Source: an uncultured Draconibacterium sp. (GTDB lineage: Bacteria; Bacteroidota; Bacteroidia; Bacteroidales; Prolixibacteraceae). From it: a stretch of 64,000 nucleotides of DNA. Where the stretch lies: assembly GCF_963676815.1 (NCBI RefSeq), contig NZ_OY781365.1:2638501-2702500 (forward strand). The letters run 5' to 3'. Positions 27,679 to 38,073 of the stretch are shown piece after piece. Position numbers and translations under genes: made by a program. The notes under the pieces are model-generated. The model had not been told where the DNA came from. It did no database searches and was given only the letters and a program-made list of their open reading frames with translations. Within the stretch, counting starts at the first letter, position 1. The number at the start of each line of letters is the position of its first letter.

Positions 27679-28290
27679 TCAGGGATGCCCTTTCTTTCGA
27701 AGCATCCTACTTAGTGACTGAGGGGCTATGTTCAAATAAGATGCTATGATATCCTTCGATACTTTTAATTCGATACCCGGATGTGATGCTAATAAGTGCA
27801 GGTACCTTTCCCAGGGAGAGTTCACCGCCAATTGCCGGGATCTTTGGGCAAAAAAGTAAACATACTGAAGGGAAACACAACGTTCAAAAACACTCGCTTC
27901 CGGGAAAGAACTATATATTTCCTGAAGCTGGCGGTAGGATATGGAGAGTAACAAACTTCCCGGCATCACTTCAATATTAACATCTGATTTCTTACGCTGG
28001 AAAAAACTCACAGGATCACAAACAATACTATGTTCTTTCCAAAGAATAGAAGTTAGCTCCCTCCCGGTATGAATGTCAAAAGAAAAGCACCGGGCAAGAC
28101 CTTTCTCCACAAAATACATATAATCTGATGTGTGTCCGGCGTTAAGCAACAATGACCGGTATCTGTGCTCGGTTATGGTCAGCCGCTCGTTAATTGCTGC
28201 AATAAGTGCATCCATATAAGACCGTTCTGTAAGCTTTTTAGGCAAGGGCCTCATTTTAAAAATAACATCGTATAAACTGTGTTTTTCCAT
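27679..28290 (-). CDS. Crp/Fnr-family transcriptional regulator
   Basis: Start at the ATG at 28290 (MEKHSLYDVIF) rather than 28344. 203 residues: a cyclic-nucleotide-binding-type beta-roll (YMYFVEKGLARCFSFD, GRELTSILWKEHSIV) and a C-terminal winged HTH (KDIIASYLNIAPQSLSRMLRK). No Fe-S cysteines are evident, so it belongs to the Bacteroidota Crp-like proteins of unknown ligand. It lies between a UpxY gene and the MauE/DUF6520 pair on one strand and may control that unit. Confidence 0.85.
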   Translation of the reverse strand: MEKHSLYDVIFKMRPLPKKLTERSYMDALIAAINERLTITEHRYRSLLLNAGHTSDYMYFVEKGLARCFSFDIHTGRELTSILWKEHSIVCDPVSFFQRKKSDVNIEVMPGSLLLSISYRQLQEIYSSFPEASVFERCVSLQYVYFFAQRSRQLAVNSPWERYLHLLASHPGIELKVSKDIIASYLNIAPQSLSRMLRKKGHP

Positions 28291-28406
28291 AGTTAACGTT
28301 TTAGGAGTTCGGGTTAAAATAATAAGGTTTAAATGTCTCTTCAAAAAAGAGCAATTGTAATTTTAAGAGTGTAAGGACGTCGCTTTAGTCAGGGAGTTCA
28401 AATTTA

Positions 28407-28976
28407 TTAATCTGCGTTTTTAAGTTTCTCGAGGTCTGATTGGCTTATATCGATAAATACTGAATGGCTGATGGCTTTCAGGCGAATACCAAACCGGCTT
28501 CTATTTCGTCGTTTTACCAGAATTCCTTCATGTCCTTTTAATGGACCGGAGACAATTCGTACATGTTCTCCGCTGGAGAATTGATTCTCTACTGTAATCA
28601 AACTCCCTATTTCCAACATTTTCCGTATTCCATCTACCTCCTTTTCCGTTATTGTGGATGGTTTCCCGGAAAAAGAAACGAAGTTTACAACCTGAGATAT
28701 TCTTCTAATGGTATATATTTCATGGTGATAAGTAAAGACAAATAAGTAATTGGGGAATAGCGGGAACCAGATTTTTTTTCGTTGTCTGTTTTTCCATTGT
28801 CTTGTTTCATGGATTGCAGGACAGAAGACTTCATAACCATGATTAGCGAGAATCTGTTTCGCAATTCGTTCATTTCGAGGGCGAATATAAAATACATGCC
28901 ACGCTCTTTTCCTGAAATCATTCTGCGTTTCATCAGATAGTGCTCTACCATCCTCATGAATAATTCTGTCTTGCAT
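28407..28976 (-). CDS. UpxY-family NusG-like transcription antiterminator
   Basis: 189 residues: NusG N-terminal domain (AWHVFYIRPRNERIAKQI, FPLFPNYLFV), then a KOW domain (EHVRIVSGPLKGHEGILVKRR). UpxY proteins bind RNA polymerase at the leader of long operons, usually capsular polysaccharide loci, and prevent early termination. No glycosyltransferase or polysaccharide gene follows here. Downstream on the same strand are Crp/Fnr, MauE-like and DUF6520 genes, so this paralogue may serve that unusual unit. Confidence 0.85.
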   Translation of the reverse strand: MQDRIIHEDGRALSDETQNDFRKRAWHVFYIRPRNERIAKQILANHGYEVFCPAIHETRQWKNRQRKKIWFPLFPNYLFVFTYHHEIYTIRRISQVVNFVSFSGKPSTITEKEVDGIRKMLEIGSLITVENQFSSGEHVRIVSGPLKGHEGILVKRRNRSRFGIRLKAISHSVFIDISQSDLEKLKNAD

Positions 28977-29303
28977 GGTATAGATTTAAATGGTGTATAT
29001 TAAGCAAGCTTTACAGTGTACTATAGTATATAACCAGGTGGTTAACGGTTAATAATCCTGTCGTATCGACTGAGACTCTCAGGTCGTTCGTCCATTCAAT
29101 TATAATTTTTTCAGGAAGTCATGTTTACAAATATTTACTGCTGCGGTGCATGCCAAAGGCACGTCACTTAGCACAAATAATGTATGCATAGCGTCCAAGA
29201 TATACCATATATGCGGTATGTAAATATATGAAAAAAATAATCCAAACAAAAAAATGCTTCGCGATACCAAATGATATTTCCAATCATAAAAGTGGCTGTT
29301 TCA
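28977..29303. other. Intergenic leader region upstream of UpxY
   Basis: No gene was seen. It contains a 10-bp palindrome TACTATAGTA at 29019-29028 and a short CTGAG/CTCAG hairpin near 29080, both in the region that would be the leader of the UpxY transcript, where this family acts. No terminator with a T-run was found. Confidence 0.35.
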
Positions 29304-29334
29304 TTTGCTTAATCATGCTTTTTACGTAAGTTTG
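29304..29334 (+). promoter_or_regulatory. Bacteroidota-type promoter for the TetR gene
   Basis: TTTG at 29304-29307, 19 bases, then TAAGTTTG at 29327-29334, an exact match to the -33/-7 consensus of the phylum. It predicts a start near 29340 and a ~15-base leader before the ATG at 29357. Confidence 0.75.
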
Positions 29335-29356
29335 TTAGCATTAGATCTACATTGTT

Positions 29357-29950
29357 ATGACAACAAAAGAAAGAATTATTGAAGAGGCTTTTAAATTATT
29401 CCTGAATAATAATTATGAAAAAGTAAGTATTTCCGATTTGGAAAATGCAGTCGGGAAAACAAGAGGGGCAATATTCTATTTTTTTAAGAATAAGGAAGAA
29501 ATATTTAACGAGGTAATAGACACCTACATGATCAAAACACAGGATCCATCTGTGAAATTCAAATTCGACAACAACACTTCCCTTGAGCAATTTATAAAGC
29601 TATATATCAGCGGAATAAACACCACAATGTCCAGGATGTTATCCATCTCTGTTGTTAATATTTACAAACAGTATTTTTCCTTATACCTCCAGGCGTCTAA
29701 AATCTATCCCAACTTCTCTGAGATAATGACACGTAACTCACTTGAAGAGATCAACCTGTGGGAAAAAGTCATATCAAGGGCAATTGAGAATAAAGAAATA
29801 AAGGCCATAGATACCAAACATTATGCAACGCTTTTTCGAAGTTGTTTTCTGGGGCTTGCATTCGACAGATGCCTTTTGTACGGGCTCAATACAGAGGAAT
29901 TGTTTACACTTTATCAAACCATTTACCAGCAAATAAAATTAAAATCCTAA
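29357..29950 (+). CDS. TetR/AcrR-family transcriptional regulator
   Basis: 197 residues. The N-terminal HTH reads TTKERIIEEAFKLFLNNN...VSISDLENAVGKTRGAIFYFFKNKEEIF, followed by an all-helical ligand-binding domain (CFLGLAFDRCLLYG, ELFTLYQTIYQQI). It probably represses a nearby gene in response to a small hydrophobic ligand. The only gene it could directly precede is the ketosynthase 67 bases downstream, with an inverted repeat between them that could be its operator. Confidence 0.9.
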   Translation: MTTKERIIEEAFKLFLNNNYEKVSISDLENAVGKTRGAIFYFFKNKEEIFNEVIDTYMIKTQDPSVKFKFDNNTSLEQFIKLYISGINTTMSRMLSISVVNIYKQYFSLYLQASKIYPNFSEIMTRNSLEEINLWEKVISRAIENKEIKAIDTKHYATLFRSCFLGLAFDRCLLYGLNTEELFTLYQTIYQQIKLKS

Positions 29951-29966
29951 GTCATTCATAACAATT

Positions 29967-29996
29967 GTATGTAGATTTTTGTTTACTTTTACATAC
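29967..29996. promoter_or_regulatory. Inverted repeat, possible TetR operator before the ketosynthase
   Basis: GTATGTA (29967-29973) and TACATAC (29990-29996), 7-bp perfect arms 16 bases apart, 22 bases upstream of the ketosynthase start. A related half-site, GGTATGTAAA, lies near 29214 upstream of the TetR gene. The position suits repression of the ketosynthase by the adjacent TetR protein. Confidence 0.4.
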
Positions 29997-30017
29997 TAAC
30001 CATTATAATTTATTGTT

Positions 30018-31157
30018 ATGAATAAAAATGTTTACATCTCATCCGTCAGCAAATTTTTGCCCAATTCACCCGTCGAAAACGAAGATATGGAACAATATCT
30101 GGGTTTAATCAATGAAAAACCGTCAAGGGTACGGCGTATAGTATTAAAACAAAACGGAATAAAATCCAGATACTATGCTTTGGATAAAAAGCAAAAAATT
30201 ACCCACACCAATGCAGAGCTGGCATTCCGTTCCATAAAGAAATTATTTCCTGATGAGAAAATTCCGGAGGATATTGATGTATTGGCATGTGCCACTGGTA
30301 ATCCTGATCAGTTGTTACCATCCCATGCATCCATGGTTCATGGCCTAATGAAAAGCAGGCCAATGGAATTGTATTCTGCTTCCGGAGTATGTCTTACATG
30401 CCTGCAAGCTTTTAAAACGGCCTATCTGTCTGTATTATCTGGAGTTTCTTCTACTGCAGTCTGTTCAACTTCGGAGCTCGCTTCACCTACACTGTTATCA
30501 AAAAACTATGAAGAAGAGTATGAACATTGTTCGCAGGTAGGAAAAGATCCATACATGGCTTTTGAAAAGGATTTTCTGCGCTTTATGCTTAGTGATGGTG
30601 CCAGTTCGGTATTGCTCTCTGATAAAAAGAGTGAGAATGGGATTTCATTTAAAGTTGAATGGGTTGAAATGACTTCGTATGCCAATGAACTTCCAACCTG
30701 CATGTTTATGGGAGCAGAACTTCGTGAAGATGGAGAACTCACCAGTTGGAAGGAATTTGAAAGCCGGGAACTTATCAATCGCTCGGTTATGACCGTTAAG
30801 CAGGATATTCGCTTGCTAAAACCAAATATTATCCGTTACTGGGTAGACCACTTGGAGTACTGTCTGAAAAAATATAACCTTGATCCGAAGGATGTAGACT
30901 ATGTGATCCCTCATGTTTCAAGCATGTTTTTTTATGGCAAGCTTGCTGAAGGAATTGAGGCCAGAGGTTTGGACCTGGGGACGAACAAGTGGTTCACCAA
31001 TCTTACTGAAATTGGAAATATCGCTTCTGCTTCCATTTTTGCCGCTTTGGATGATCTATGCAAAACAGAAAAGTTAAAAGTAGATGATACGGTTTTACTA
31101 CTGGTACCTGAAAGCGGGCGTTTTTCTTATGGTACGGTTTTGTTGACCGTTAATTAA
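30018..31157 (+). CDS. DarB-like beta-ketoacyl-ACP synthase III
   Basis: 379 residues. The thiolase-fold KAS III triad is visible: C125 in SGVCLTC, H299 in IPHVSS and N334 in EIGNIAS. The N-terminal FLPNSPVENEDMEQYLG...KPSRVRRIVLKQNGIKSRYYALD resembles the DarB group that joins two acyl chains into dialkylresorcinols, as used in flexirubin-type pigments. No acyl carrier protein, aromatase (DarA) or ammonia lyase is nearby, so it stands alone with its TetR neighbour; recombinase-bearing mobile DNA begins just downstream. The family is confident; the product is inferred. Confidence 0.75.
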   Translation: MNKNVYISSVSKFLPNSPVENEDMEQYLGLINEKPSRVRRIVLKQNGIKSRYYALDKKQKITHTNAELAFRSIKKLFPDEKIPEDIDVLACATGNPDQLLPSHASMVHGLMKSRPMELYSASGVCLTCLQAFKTAYLSVLSGVSSTAVCSTSELASPTLLSKNYEEEYEHCSQVGKDPYMAFEKDFLRFMLSDGASSVLLSDKKSENGISFKVEWVEMTSYANELPTCMFMGAELREDGELTSWKEFESRELINRSVMTVKQDIRLLKPNIIRYWVDHLEYCLKKYNLDPKDVDYVIPHVSSMFFYGKLAEGIEARGLDLGTNKWFTNLTEIGNIASASIFAALDDLCKTEKLKVDDTVLLLVPESGRFSYGTVLLTVN

Positions 31158-31408
31158 TGCTAAGATTGAAAGCCGACCATAATTTAAGATAGAAGTGCAA
31201 AACATTAATAATTTTATTCAGTAGCAATTTTCATTACGTTCCTGTGAAATACAAATTGAAGTAAAAGTGTCACAACGGAATTTTTAGAACAATTGAAGAC
31301 ACATAAGGCCTTTGGCCGCCATAAGAGCATTGCTGCTCAAGACTGGTTCGAAATTGTATATGTTTGATATTATTCACTAACCATGATGTTAGATGGTGAT
31401 ATTGAACT

Positions 31409-31594
31409 ATGCAGGAAAAAGAAAATAGAAGTATTGAAGAAGCCACAGAAAGAGTTAAAAAGAGACTCTCGTTGGAGAAAATACGTTCTATTCCTAAATA
31501 CAGAGATTTGACATTTTCCGATTATGAAAAGCTTGTTAAAGATTCGGAAACGATTGCTTTGCTGATATTGAAAGCTTTCATGTTCAAAAAATAA
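31409..31594 (+). CDS. Small acidic/basic helical protein upstream of a serine recombinase
   Basis: 61 residues, highly charged: EEATERVKKRLSLEKIRSIP, then YRDLTFSDYEKLVKDSE and a hydrophobic tail. No domain is recognised, but composition and position (72 bases before the recombinase, same strand) resemble small accessory proteins of Bacteroidota mobile elements. Codon use looks normal. Confidence 0.5.
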   Translation: MQEKENRSIEEATERVKKRLSLEKIRSIPKYRDLTFSDYEKLVKDSETIALLILKAFMFKK

Positions 31595-31666
31595 CTGCAT
31601 TAGTATTGGCTATTTTCGCAGTTTTCAAGGATTATTATCCCTGTCCAAAATAAAATTCTTCAAGCC

Positions 31667-33275
<1,609 letters not shown>

Positions 33276-33424
33276 CGGGAAAAATTTCTTTTTCATCAAA
33301 TTTCATTTGTCTGTATATATAAGAAAATCAGCTATTTAGATGATTTTTGTTTTGAGACCAAATGGTATTTATTTACCTTTATTTGACCATTTGTTGTACC
33401 TATGTTGTACCCTAATTTGATGAA

Positions 33425-34633
33425 ATGATTAGTATTAAGACTGTTTTAAGAAAGAAGAAATTACTTACGGGTAAGTACCCCATTTTTTTAAGAATTACCA
33501 TGAATCGGAAGTCGATATTTTTCCGTACTCCGTATACCTCTTTTGAGAATGAGTGGGACGCTAACCAAGGCATGTTTACAGTAAAAGCGACCGACCACCT
33601 ACATAAAAACAGGTTGCTGTTTAAGTTTATGGACAGAGCCACAAGTGTGATTACCGAATTGGAGCAAGAAAAAGGGTATTATACACTGGAAGAAGTAGAG
33701 GGTGCATTGCGTTTAGAAACCAATCCAAACAGCAAATTGTTGTACCCGTTTTGGGAAGAAATAATTGCAGAACAGAGGCTGGCCGGTAGAACTGGCAACG
33801 CAAGGGTGCATGCCGAGGTCCTGACCTCTGTAAAAAGGTTCAGAAATGGCAAGGAGTTAACTTTCTTTCAAATTACTCCTGAATTTTTGGAAAAGTATGA
33901 AGTTTGGTTGCTCTCGCGTGGTGGAACGGGTGGCGGTATAGGAGTAAAAATGCGATGTATTCGTGCTCTTTTTAATACTGCTATAAGGCGAGGATTAGTA
34001 AAGGATAATCTTTATCCGTTCCGTGTTTATAAAGTTTCAAAGCATAAATCTAATGGAGTAAAGAGGTCTATAAGTATAGAAGACATTCATAAAATTGCCG
34101 GTTTTGATCTAAGCGAACATCCAACCTTAATCGATTATCGAAACTATTTTGTATTTAGTTTTTTCACACGAGGGATGAATTTTGCCGATATGATGACTTT
34201 AGAATGGAATGATATTGTAGATGATAAAATTTACTATGTTCGTTCCAAGACAAAAAGTAAGTTTCAGATTAAAATACTCCCTCCTGCCCAAAAAATTATT
34301 GATTACTATAGGGCACAAAATCGCGGGACTAAATATGTGTTCCCAATTTTGCTTCAGGATAAAATGACCTTTTCTCATTTGGAAAACCGCAAAAGAAAAA
34401 TGCTAAAAAGATATAATAACAGGTTGAAGGAAATTGGTGAAGTATGTGAAATTACAAAACCACTGTCAAGCTATGTAGCACGGCATAGTTATGCCAACTG
34501 TCTAAAACAAAAAGGCATAGCAACCGATATTATTAGTGAATCTTTGGGGCATCAGAATTTGGCTATTACTCAAGCTTATTTGAAAGAGTTAGACAATACA
34601 TTGGTTGATGAAGCAATGGAGGTATTATTGTAA
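33425..34633 (+). CDS. Tyrosine recombinase / integrase
   Basis: 402 residues. N-terminal arm-binding domain (VLRKKKLLTGKYPIFLRI), SAM-like core-binding domain, then the catalytic domain with FFTRGMNFADM (catalytic Arg near 249), SYVARHSYAN (second Arg near 353, with Tyr in place of the usual His, as in many Bacteroidota integrases) and LGHQNLAITQAYL (nucleophile Tyr near 384). It probably integrated its element at the adjacent tRNA-Met fragment. Two TTGTACC direct repeats at 33394-33400 and 33405-33411, just upstream, could be arm-binding sites. Confidence 0.9.
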   Translation: MISIKTVLRKKKLLTGKYPIFLRITMNRKSIFFRTPYTSFENEWDANQGMFTVKATDHLHKNRLLFKFMDRATSVITELEQEKGYYTLEEVEGALRLETNPNSKLLYPFWEEIIAEQRLAGRTGNARVHAEVLTSVKRFRNGKELTFFQITPEFLEKYEVWLLSRGGTGGGIGVKMRCIRALFNTAIRRGLVKDNLYPFRVYKVSKHKSNGVKRSISIEDIHKIAGFDLSEHPTLIDYRNYFVFSFFTRGMNFADMMTLEWNDIVDDKIYYVRSKTKSKFQIKILPPAQKIIDYYRAQNRGTKYVFPILLQDKMTFSHLENRKRKMLKRYNNRLKEIGEVCEITKPLSSYVARHSYANCLKQKGIATDIISESLGHQNLAITQAYLKELDNTLVDEAMEVLL

Positions 34634-34746
34634 AAATTAGAATACTTTTACACCGATGAAACGAGCATGGATGTACTTCGCATAAACGAAAGTAGTTAAA
34701 ATGCGAGTTCCATCTGATACCACTGAAAATAAACAATTCTAATCAC

Positions 34747-35505
34747 GTGAAAATACAATATTGCTCAGATTTACATTTGGAATTTCCAAAGAATAAGAAG
34801 TATTTATTGGAGAATCCAATGACGCCAGGTGGAGATATTCTTATATTGGCTGGCGACATTGTGCCTTTTAAGGTTATGAATGAGCACAATGATTTCTGGG
34901 ATTATGTATCATCTAATTTTCGTTACACATATTGGGTACCGGGCAATCATGAATATTATTATTCCGAGATAGAAGAACGTTCGGGAAAGTTTGTTGAAAA
35001 AATACGCAGCAATGTTCTTTTGGTTAACAACACTTCATTTGTACACGATGGAGTGAGATTAATTTTCACAACTCTGTGGACTGCTTTGTCGGGTGTTAAT
35101 CAATTTGCGATACAGCAACAATTATCCGATTTCAGGGTGATAAAAAACAAAGGTCGTGTATTCGCTCCTGATGATTATAATCAAATACACAATGCCTGTT
35201 TGAGTTCCCTAAAGCAAGAATTAGCTAAAAACAATTGCGAGCAAACCGTAGTGGTAACTCATCATGTTCCTACAATGCTGAATTATCCCGAAAAATATAA
35301 TGGCAGTATTTTAAATGCTGCTTTTGCTGTTGAGTTACATGATTTAATAGCGGACTCGGATATTGATTGCTGGATATTTGGTCACCACCATCAAAATGGT
35401 TCCGATTTTACAATTGAAAAAACAAAATTGCTAACCAATCAGCTCGGCTATGTTGAGTTTAATGAGCACATAGGATTTTCAGGTAGCAAATGTATTATTG
35501 TTTGA
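34747..35505 (+). CDS. Calcineurin-like metallophosphoesterase
   Basis: 252 residues from a GTG start. The metal-binding signature is complete: SDLHLEF, ILILAGDIV, PGNHEYYY, VVVTHHVP and FGHHH. It is a cytoplasmic phosphodiesterase or phosphatase of unspecified substrate; relatives act on nucleic acids or nucleotides. It lies just upstream of the AbiE-like pair, whose promoter overlaps its last codons, so the genes are separately controlled. It is the first cargo gene after the integrase. Confidence 0.85.
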   Translation: MKIQYCSDLHLEFPKNKKYLLENPMTPGGDILILAGDIVPFKVMNEHNDFWDYVSSNFRYTYWVPGNHEYYYSEIEERSGKFVEKIRSNVLLVNNTSFVHDGVRLIFTTLWTALSGVNQFAIQQQLSDFRVIKNKGRVFAPDDYNQIHNACLSSLKQELAKNNCEQTVVVTHHVPTMLNYPEKYNGSILNAAFAVELHDLIADSDIDCWIFGHHHQNGSDFTIEKTKLLTNQLGYVEFNEHIGFSGSKCIIV

Positions 35506-35531
35506 TTATTAATATAATAAACCTATATTTG
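35501..35531 (+). promoter_or_regulatory. Consensus Bacteroidota promoter of the AbiE-like operon
   Basis: TTTG at 35501-35504, exactly 19 bases, then TATATTTG at 35524-35531, a full match to the -33/-7 consensus. The -33 element overlaps the stop codon of the metallophosphoesterase. A start near 35537 would fall inside the long inverted repeat that begins at 35527. Confidence 0.85.
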
Positions 35532-35563
35532 CACAATAAACTAAGTAGGTTTATTGTGCAAAT
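35527..35563. promoter_or_regulatory. 15-bp inverted repeat operator of the AbiE-like operon
   Basis: Perfect arms ATTTGCACAATAAAC (35527-35541) and GTTTATTGTGCAAAT (35549-35563) around a 7-base spacer, overlapping the -7 box and predicted start site, 11 bases before the ATG at 35575. AbiEi antitoxins repress their own promoters through inverted repeats, so this is the likely binding site of the first gene product. Confidence 0.75.
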
Positions 35564-35574
35564 TTAAGTTTACT

Positions 35575-36588
35575 ATGGTAAATCTTCAGGAATATATAAA
35601 GGAAGTACTCGGCGAAACAATTGTTGTGAGCCGATTGCCTGAACACAAGGTGTCGAAACTTCCAATGTATGTAACACAATTGTATAAAATTTACACAACC
35701 AGACTTCTGGGTACAGAATTGGTATTGGTACAACTTGTCGATGAAGATAATATATCAATTGCCCAGACCGAGAAACACTTAAGCAATTTAAAGAAGCTAT
35801 TCAATAAAACCGTAGTTCTTATACTTAACCGTGTGGTGTCATATAACCGTAGCAGGCTGACAAAAAAGAAAGTGAATTTTATCGTGCCTGGGAAACAGCT
35901 TTTTCTGCCCGAAATGTTGGTTGATTTAAAAGACGGCGACACAAAAAGAAATTCATTTAAAGAACAACAGAAATTAATACCATCAGCACAAATTATAGTT
36001 CTATACCAGATTTTAGGATTAAGTGAGTTGTGGGATATTGAGCAGATGCCTTTTAAAGAAATAGCTTTAAAGCTGGATTATTCTCCAATGGCAATTAGCA
36101 AAGCTGTTGACAATCTTCAGGCACTTGGCCTAATTACAATTGCTGGTGAAAAAGAAAAATACATTCAATTCAATCACGAAAAAGTAAAGCTTTGGGGAAA
36201 AATTGAGGAAAACGATTTCTGGAATTATCCAGTATTTAAACGGGTTTATATCGACGAACTTCCTGCTGGCATAAAAACATGGGACTGTAATACATCTGCC
36301 CTACCCGAATACTCAGATATGAATCCGAGCCGACAAAATTATGTGGCTATAGGAAGAACTGAATACAACAGATTAAACAAGCAAAACCTACTTTCAAATG
36401 CAAATCCTACAGAAGGAAACTATTGCTTGGAAGTTTGGAAATATAATCCAGGGCTCTTAACTGATACTGCAGCTTTTCCTGAGTTAACAGTTGACCCCTT
36501 ATCTTTGTATTTGACCCTGAAAAATACTACAGACGAAAGAATTGAAATGGCATTGGAACAAATAAAAGAAAAATATATCTATGGTTAG
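35575..36588 (+). CDS. AbiEi-like type IV antitoxin with winged HTH
   Basis: Start at the ATG at 35575 (MVNLQEYIKEVL); the longer frame from 35554 would start inside the operator. 337 residues: an N-terminal region, then a MarR-like winged HTH near 150-210 (MPFKEIALKLDYSPMAISKAVDNLQALGLI), then a C-terminal domain typical of AbiEi partners. It is expected to repress the operon and to counter the nucleotidyltransferase encoded next, with which it overlaps by 8 bases. The strong operator overlapping the promoter fits this role. Confidence 0.7.
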   Translation: MVNLQEYIKEVLGETIVVSRLPEHKVSKLPMYVTQLYKIYTTRLLGTELVLVQLVDEDNISIAQTEKHLSNLKKLFNKTVVLILNRVVSYNRSRLTKKKVNFIVPGKQLFLPEMLVDLKDGDTKRNSFKEQQKLIPSAQIIVLYQILGLSELWDIEQMPFKEIALKLDYSPMAISKAVDNLQALGLITIAGEKEKYIQFNHEKVKLWGKIEENDFWNYPVFKRVYIDELPAGIKTWDCNTSALPEYSDMNPSRQNYVAIGRTEYNRLNKQNLLSNANPTEGNYCLEVWKYNPGLLTDTAAFPELTVDPLSLYLTLKNTTDERIEMALEQIKEKYIYG

Positions 36589-37348
36589 AGGGCTGGAAAA
36601 ATTCAAGGAGTATTTTAAAGATTATGCCGAGAATTACATAATCATCGGAGGTACGGCTTGCGATGTTATAATCGACGATGCAGGGTTTGAAGCCAGGGCA
36701 ACTAAAGACATCGACATAATTTTAATAGTTGAAGCTTTATCTAAAGAATTTGTTCTGAAGTTCTGGGAGTTCATTAACGATGGCGACTACCAAAGACGGG
36801 AAAAAAGCGAAGATGAAAGAAAATACTATCGCTTTATTAAACCTAAAACAAATGGTTTCCCTCTTCAAATTGAACTCTTCTCAAAGATTCCCGATTTAAT
36901 GGACCTGGAAGGCGAACCGCATTTAACTCCTATTCCTGTTGACGATGATTTATCAAGTCTTTCTGCAATATTGATGGACAACGAATATTATAAGTTCACT
37001 ATTGACAATAGCAAGACAGAAGAAGGCGCACACTTTGCAGCCGAAGAGGCATTAATTTGCTTAAAAGCAAAAGCATTTCTGGACTTAACACAACGAAAAC
37101 TGGCTGGTGAAAATATTGATGCCAGGAACATAAGAAAACACAAAACCGATATATTCCGATTAGCTGTATTATTCCCAGCGGAGCACAAGGTTGAGTTACC
37201 GGACGGAATTAAAAATGACCTTAAAACATTTGTTGATTCAATTTCCGAGAAATTACCCGACAAAGCAATATTTAAACAAATGGGCATAGGGGTTATCGAT
37301 GTAGAACAAGTGTTTCAGCAACTTAAAACAATCTTTTCTTTAGTTTAA
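36581..37348 (+). CDS. AbiEii-like nucleotidyltransferase toxin
   Basis: 255 residues with the nucleotidyltransferase signature: IIIGGTACDVI (G23-G24) and RATKDIDIIL (D43, D45), then a helical C-terminal part. AbiEii toxins transfer nucleotides to cellular targets, including tRNA acceptor ends in related enzymes, and cause growth arrest after phage attack. The start codon overlaps the end of the antitoxin gene, indicating coupled translation. Confidence 0.7.
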   Translation: MVRGLEKFKEYFKDYAENYIIIGGTACDVIIDDAGFEARATKDIDIILIVEALSKEFVLKFWEFINDGDYQRREKSEDERKYYRFIKPKTNGFPLQIELFSKIPDLMDLEGEPHLTPIPVDDDLSSLSAILMDNEYYKFTIDNSKTEEGAHFAAEEALICLKAKAFLDLTQRKLAGENIDARNIRKHKTDIFRLAVLFPAEHKVELPDGIKNDLKTFVDSISEKLPDKAIFKQMGIGVIDVEQVFQQLKTIFSLV

Positions 37349-37565
37349 AAGCATCAACTCTCAGTTCAATCCCGTAAACACCTCAAGCAACATTTCCGAA
37401 AGATTTTCAAAAGGAAAAGGAATAAAGAATGAATGGAAGAAGCGGATGTGTTAATGTGGGATTTCAAAAAGTCTTAGCCGAAGTATACAAGATTAAGTCT
37501 TTTTGAAATTGGCACTATGTGTTGGCAGAAATTAACTCTTCCACTTTTGGAATGAATGGTTTATG

Positions 37566-37620
37566 CCGGAAGCTTTTGAAAACCCGGAGGGTTTGTCTTT
37601 TGGAAATGTGGTTACTTTAT
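37566..37620 (+). repeat. Dispersed repeat, left copy
   Basis: Similar to 40733-40784: GAAGCTTTT, CCCGGAGGG followed by YTTGT, then AAATGT and a TTTAT end in both. Here AAACCC-GGA-GGGTTT forms a short hairpin with a T-rich tail, so it may act as a terminator. With its partner it flanks the IS3 element and the gene at 39053. The rest of 37349-37664 shows no gene. Confidence 0.5.
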
Positions 37621-37733
37621 TGGTGTATTTTCAAAAAAGGATATTGAAAATGTAGGAAACGTAGTGTAAGCTTCCCCAAAAAAAGGACAGTTTAAAAGTA
37701 GACAAATAAACGTTAATTTTGAACTGTTAGAAG

Positions 37734-37999
37734 ATGAAGAAGAAAAGATTTACACCACAACAAATCTCCTCGATTTTGAAGGAGTACGAAAACGGCAAAA
37801 GCGTAGAAGAAATTGTTCGTGACCATAGTGTTAGCGAGCTACATTTTACAAATGGCGGCAACGATATGGCGGCATGGAAGCCACAGAGTTGAAAAGGCTC
37901 AAGGAACTCGAAGAGGAGAACCGCAAATTAAAAATGATGTATGCCGAACAAGCTCTTGATTTAAAACTTGCCAAAGAGATTATCGAAAAAAAGCTTTAA
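37734..37999 (+). pseudogene. IS3 orfA, frameshifted
   Basis: Begins MKKKRFTPQQISSILKEYENG, the HTH of IS3 OrfA. After 37838 a single base is missing: read on in the shifted frame it continues ATFYKWRQRYGGMEATELKR and the leucine-zipper region, to a TAA at 37997-37999. In the original frame translation stops about 15 codons after the deletion. The slippery heptamer for -1 frameshifting into orfB is still present. Confidence 0.8.
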
Positions 38000-38073
38000 A
38001 GCCTTGTGAAAAAAGAGAGATTGCAAAGGAAGTTTGCATCAATCCAACAGTTGGCATCCGCAGGGCGTGCCGT

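Noticed and set aside
31260..31367. Open frame of 35 codons ending KSIAAQDWFEIVYV before the recombinase module
   Set aside because: It looks protein-like and could be the tail of a lost gene, but has no start codon in context and no recognised family, so it was not listed as a gene fragment.
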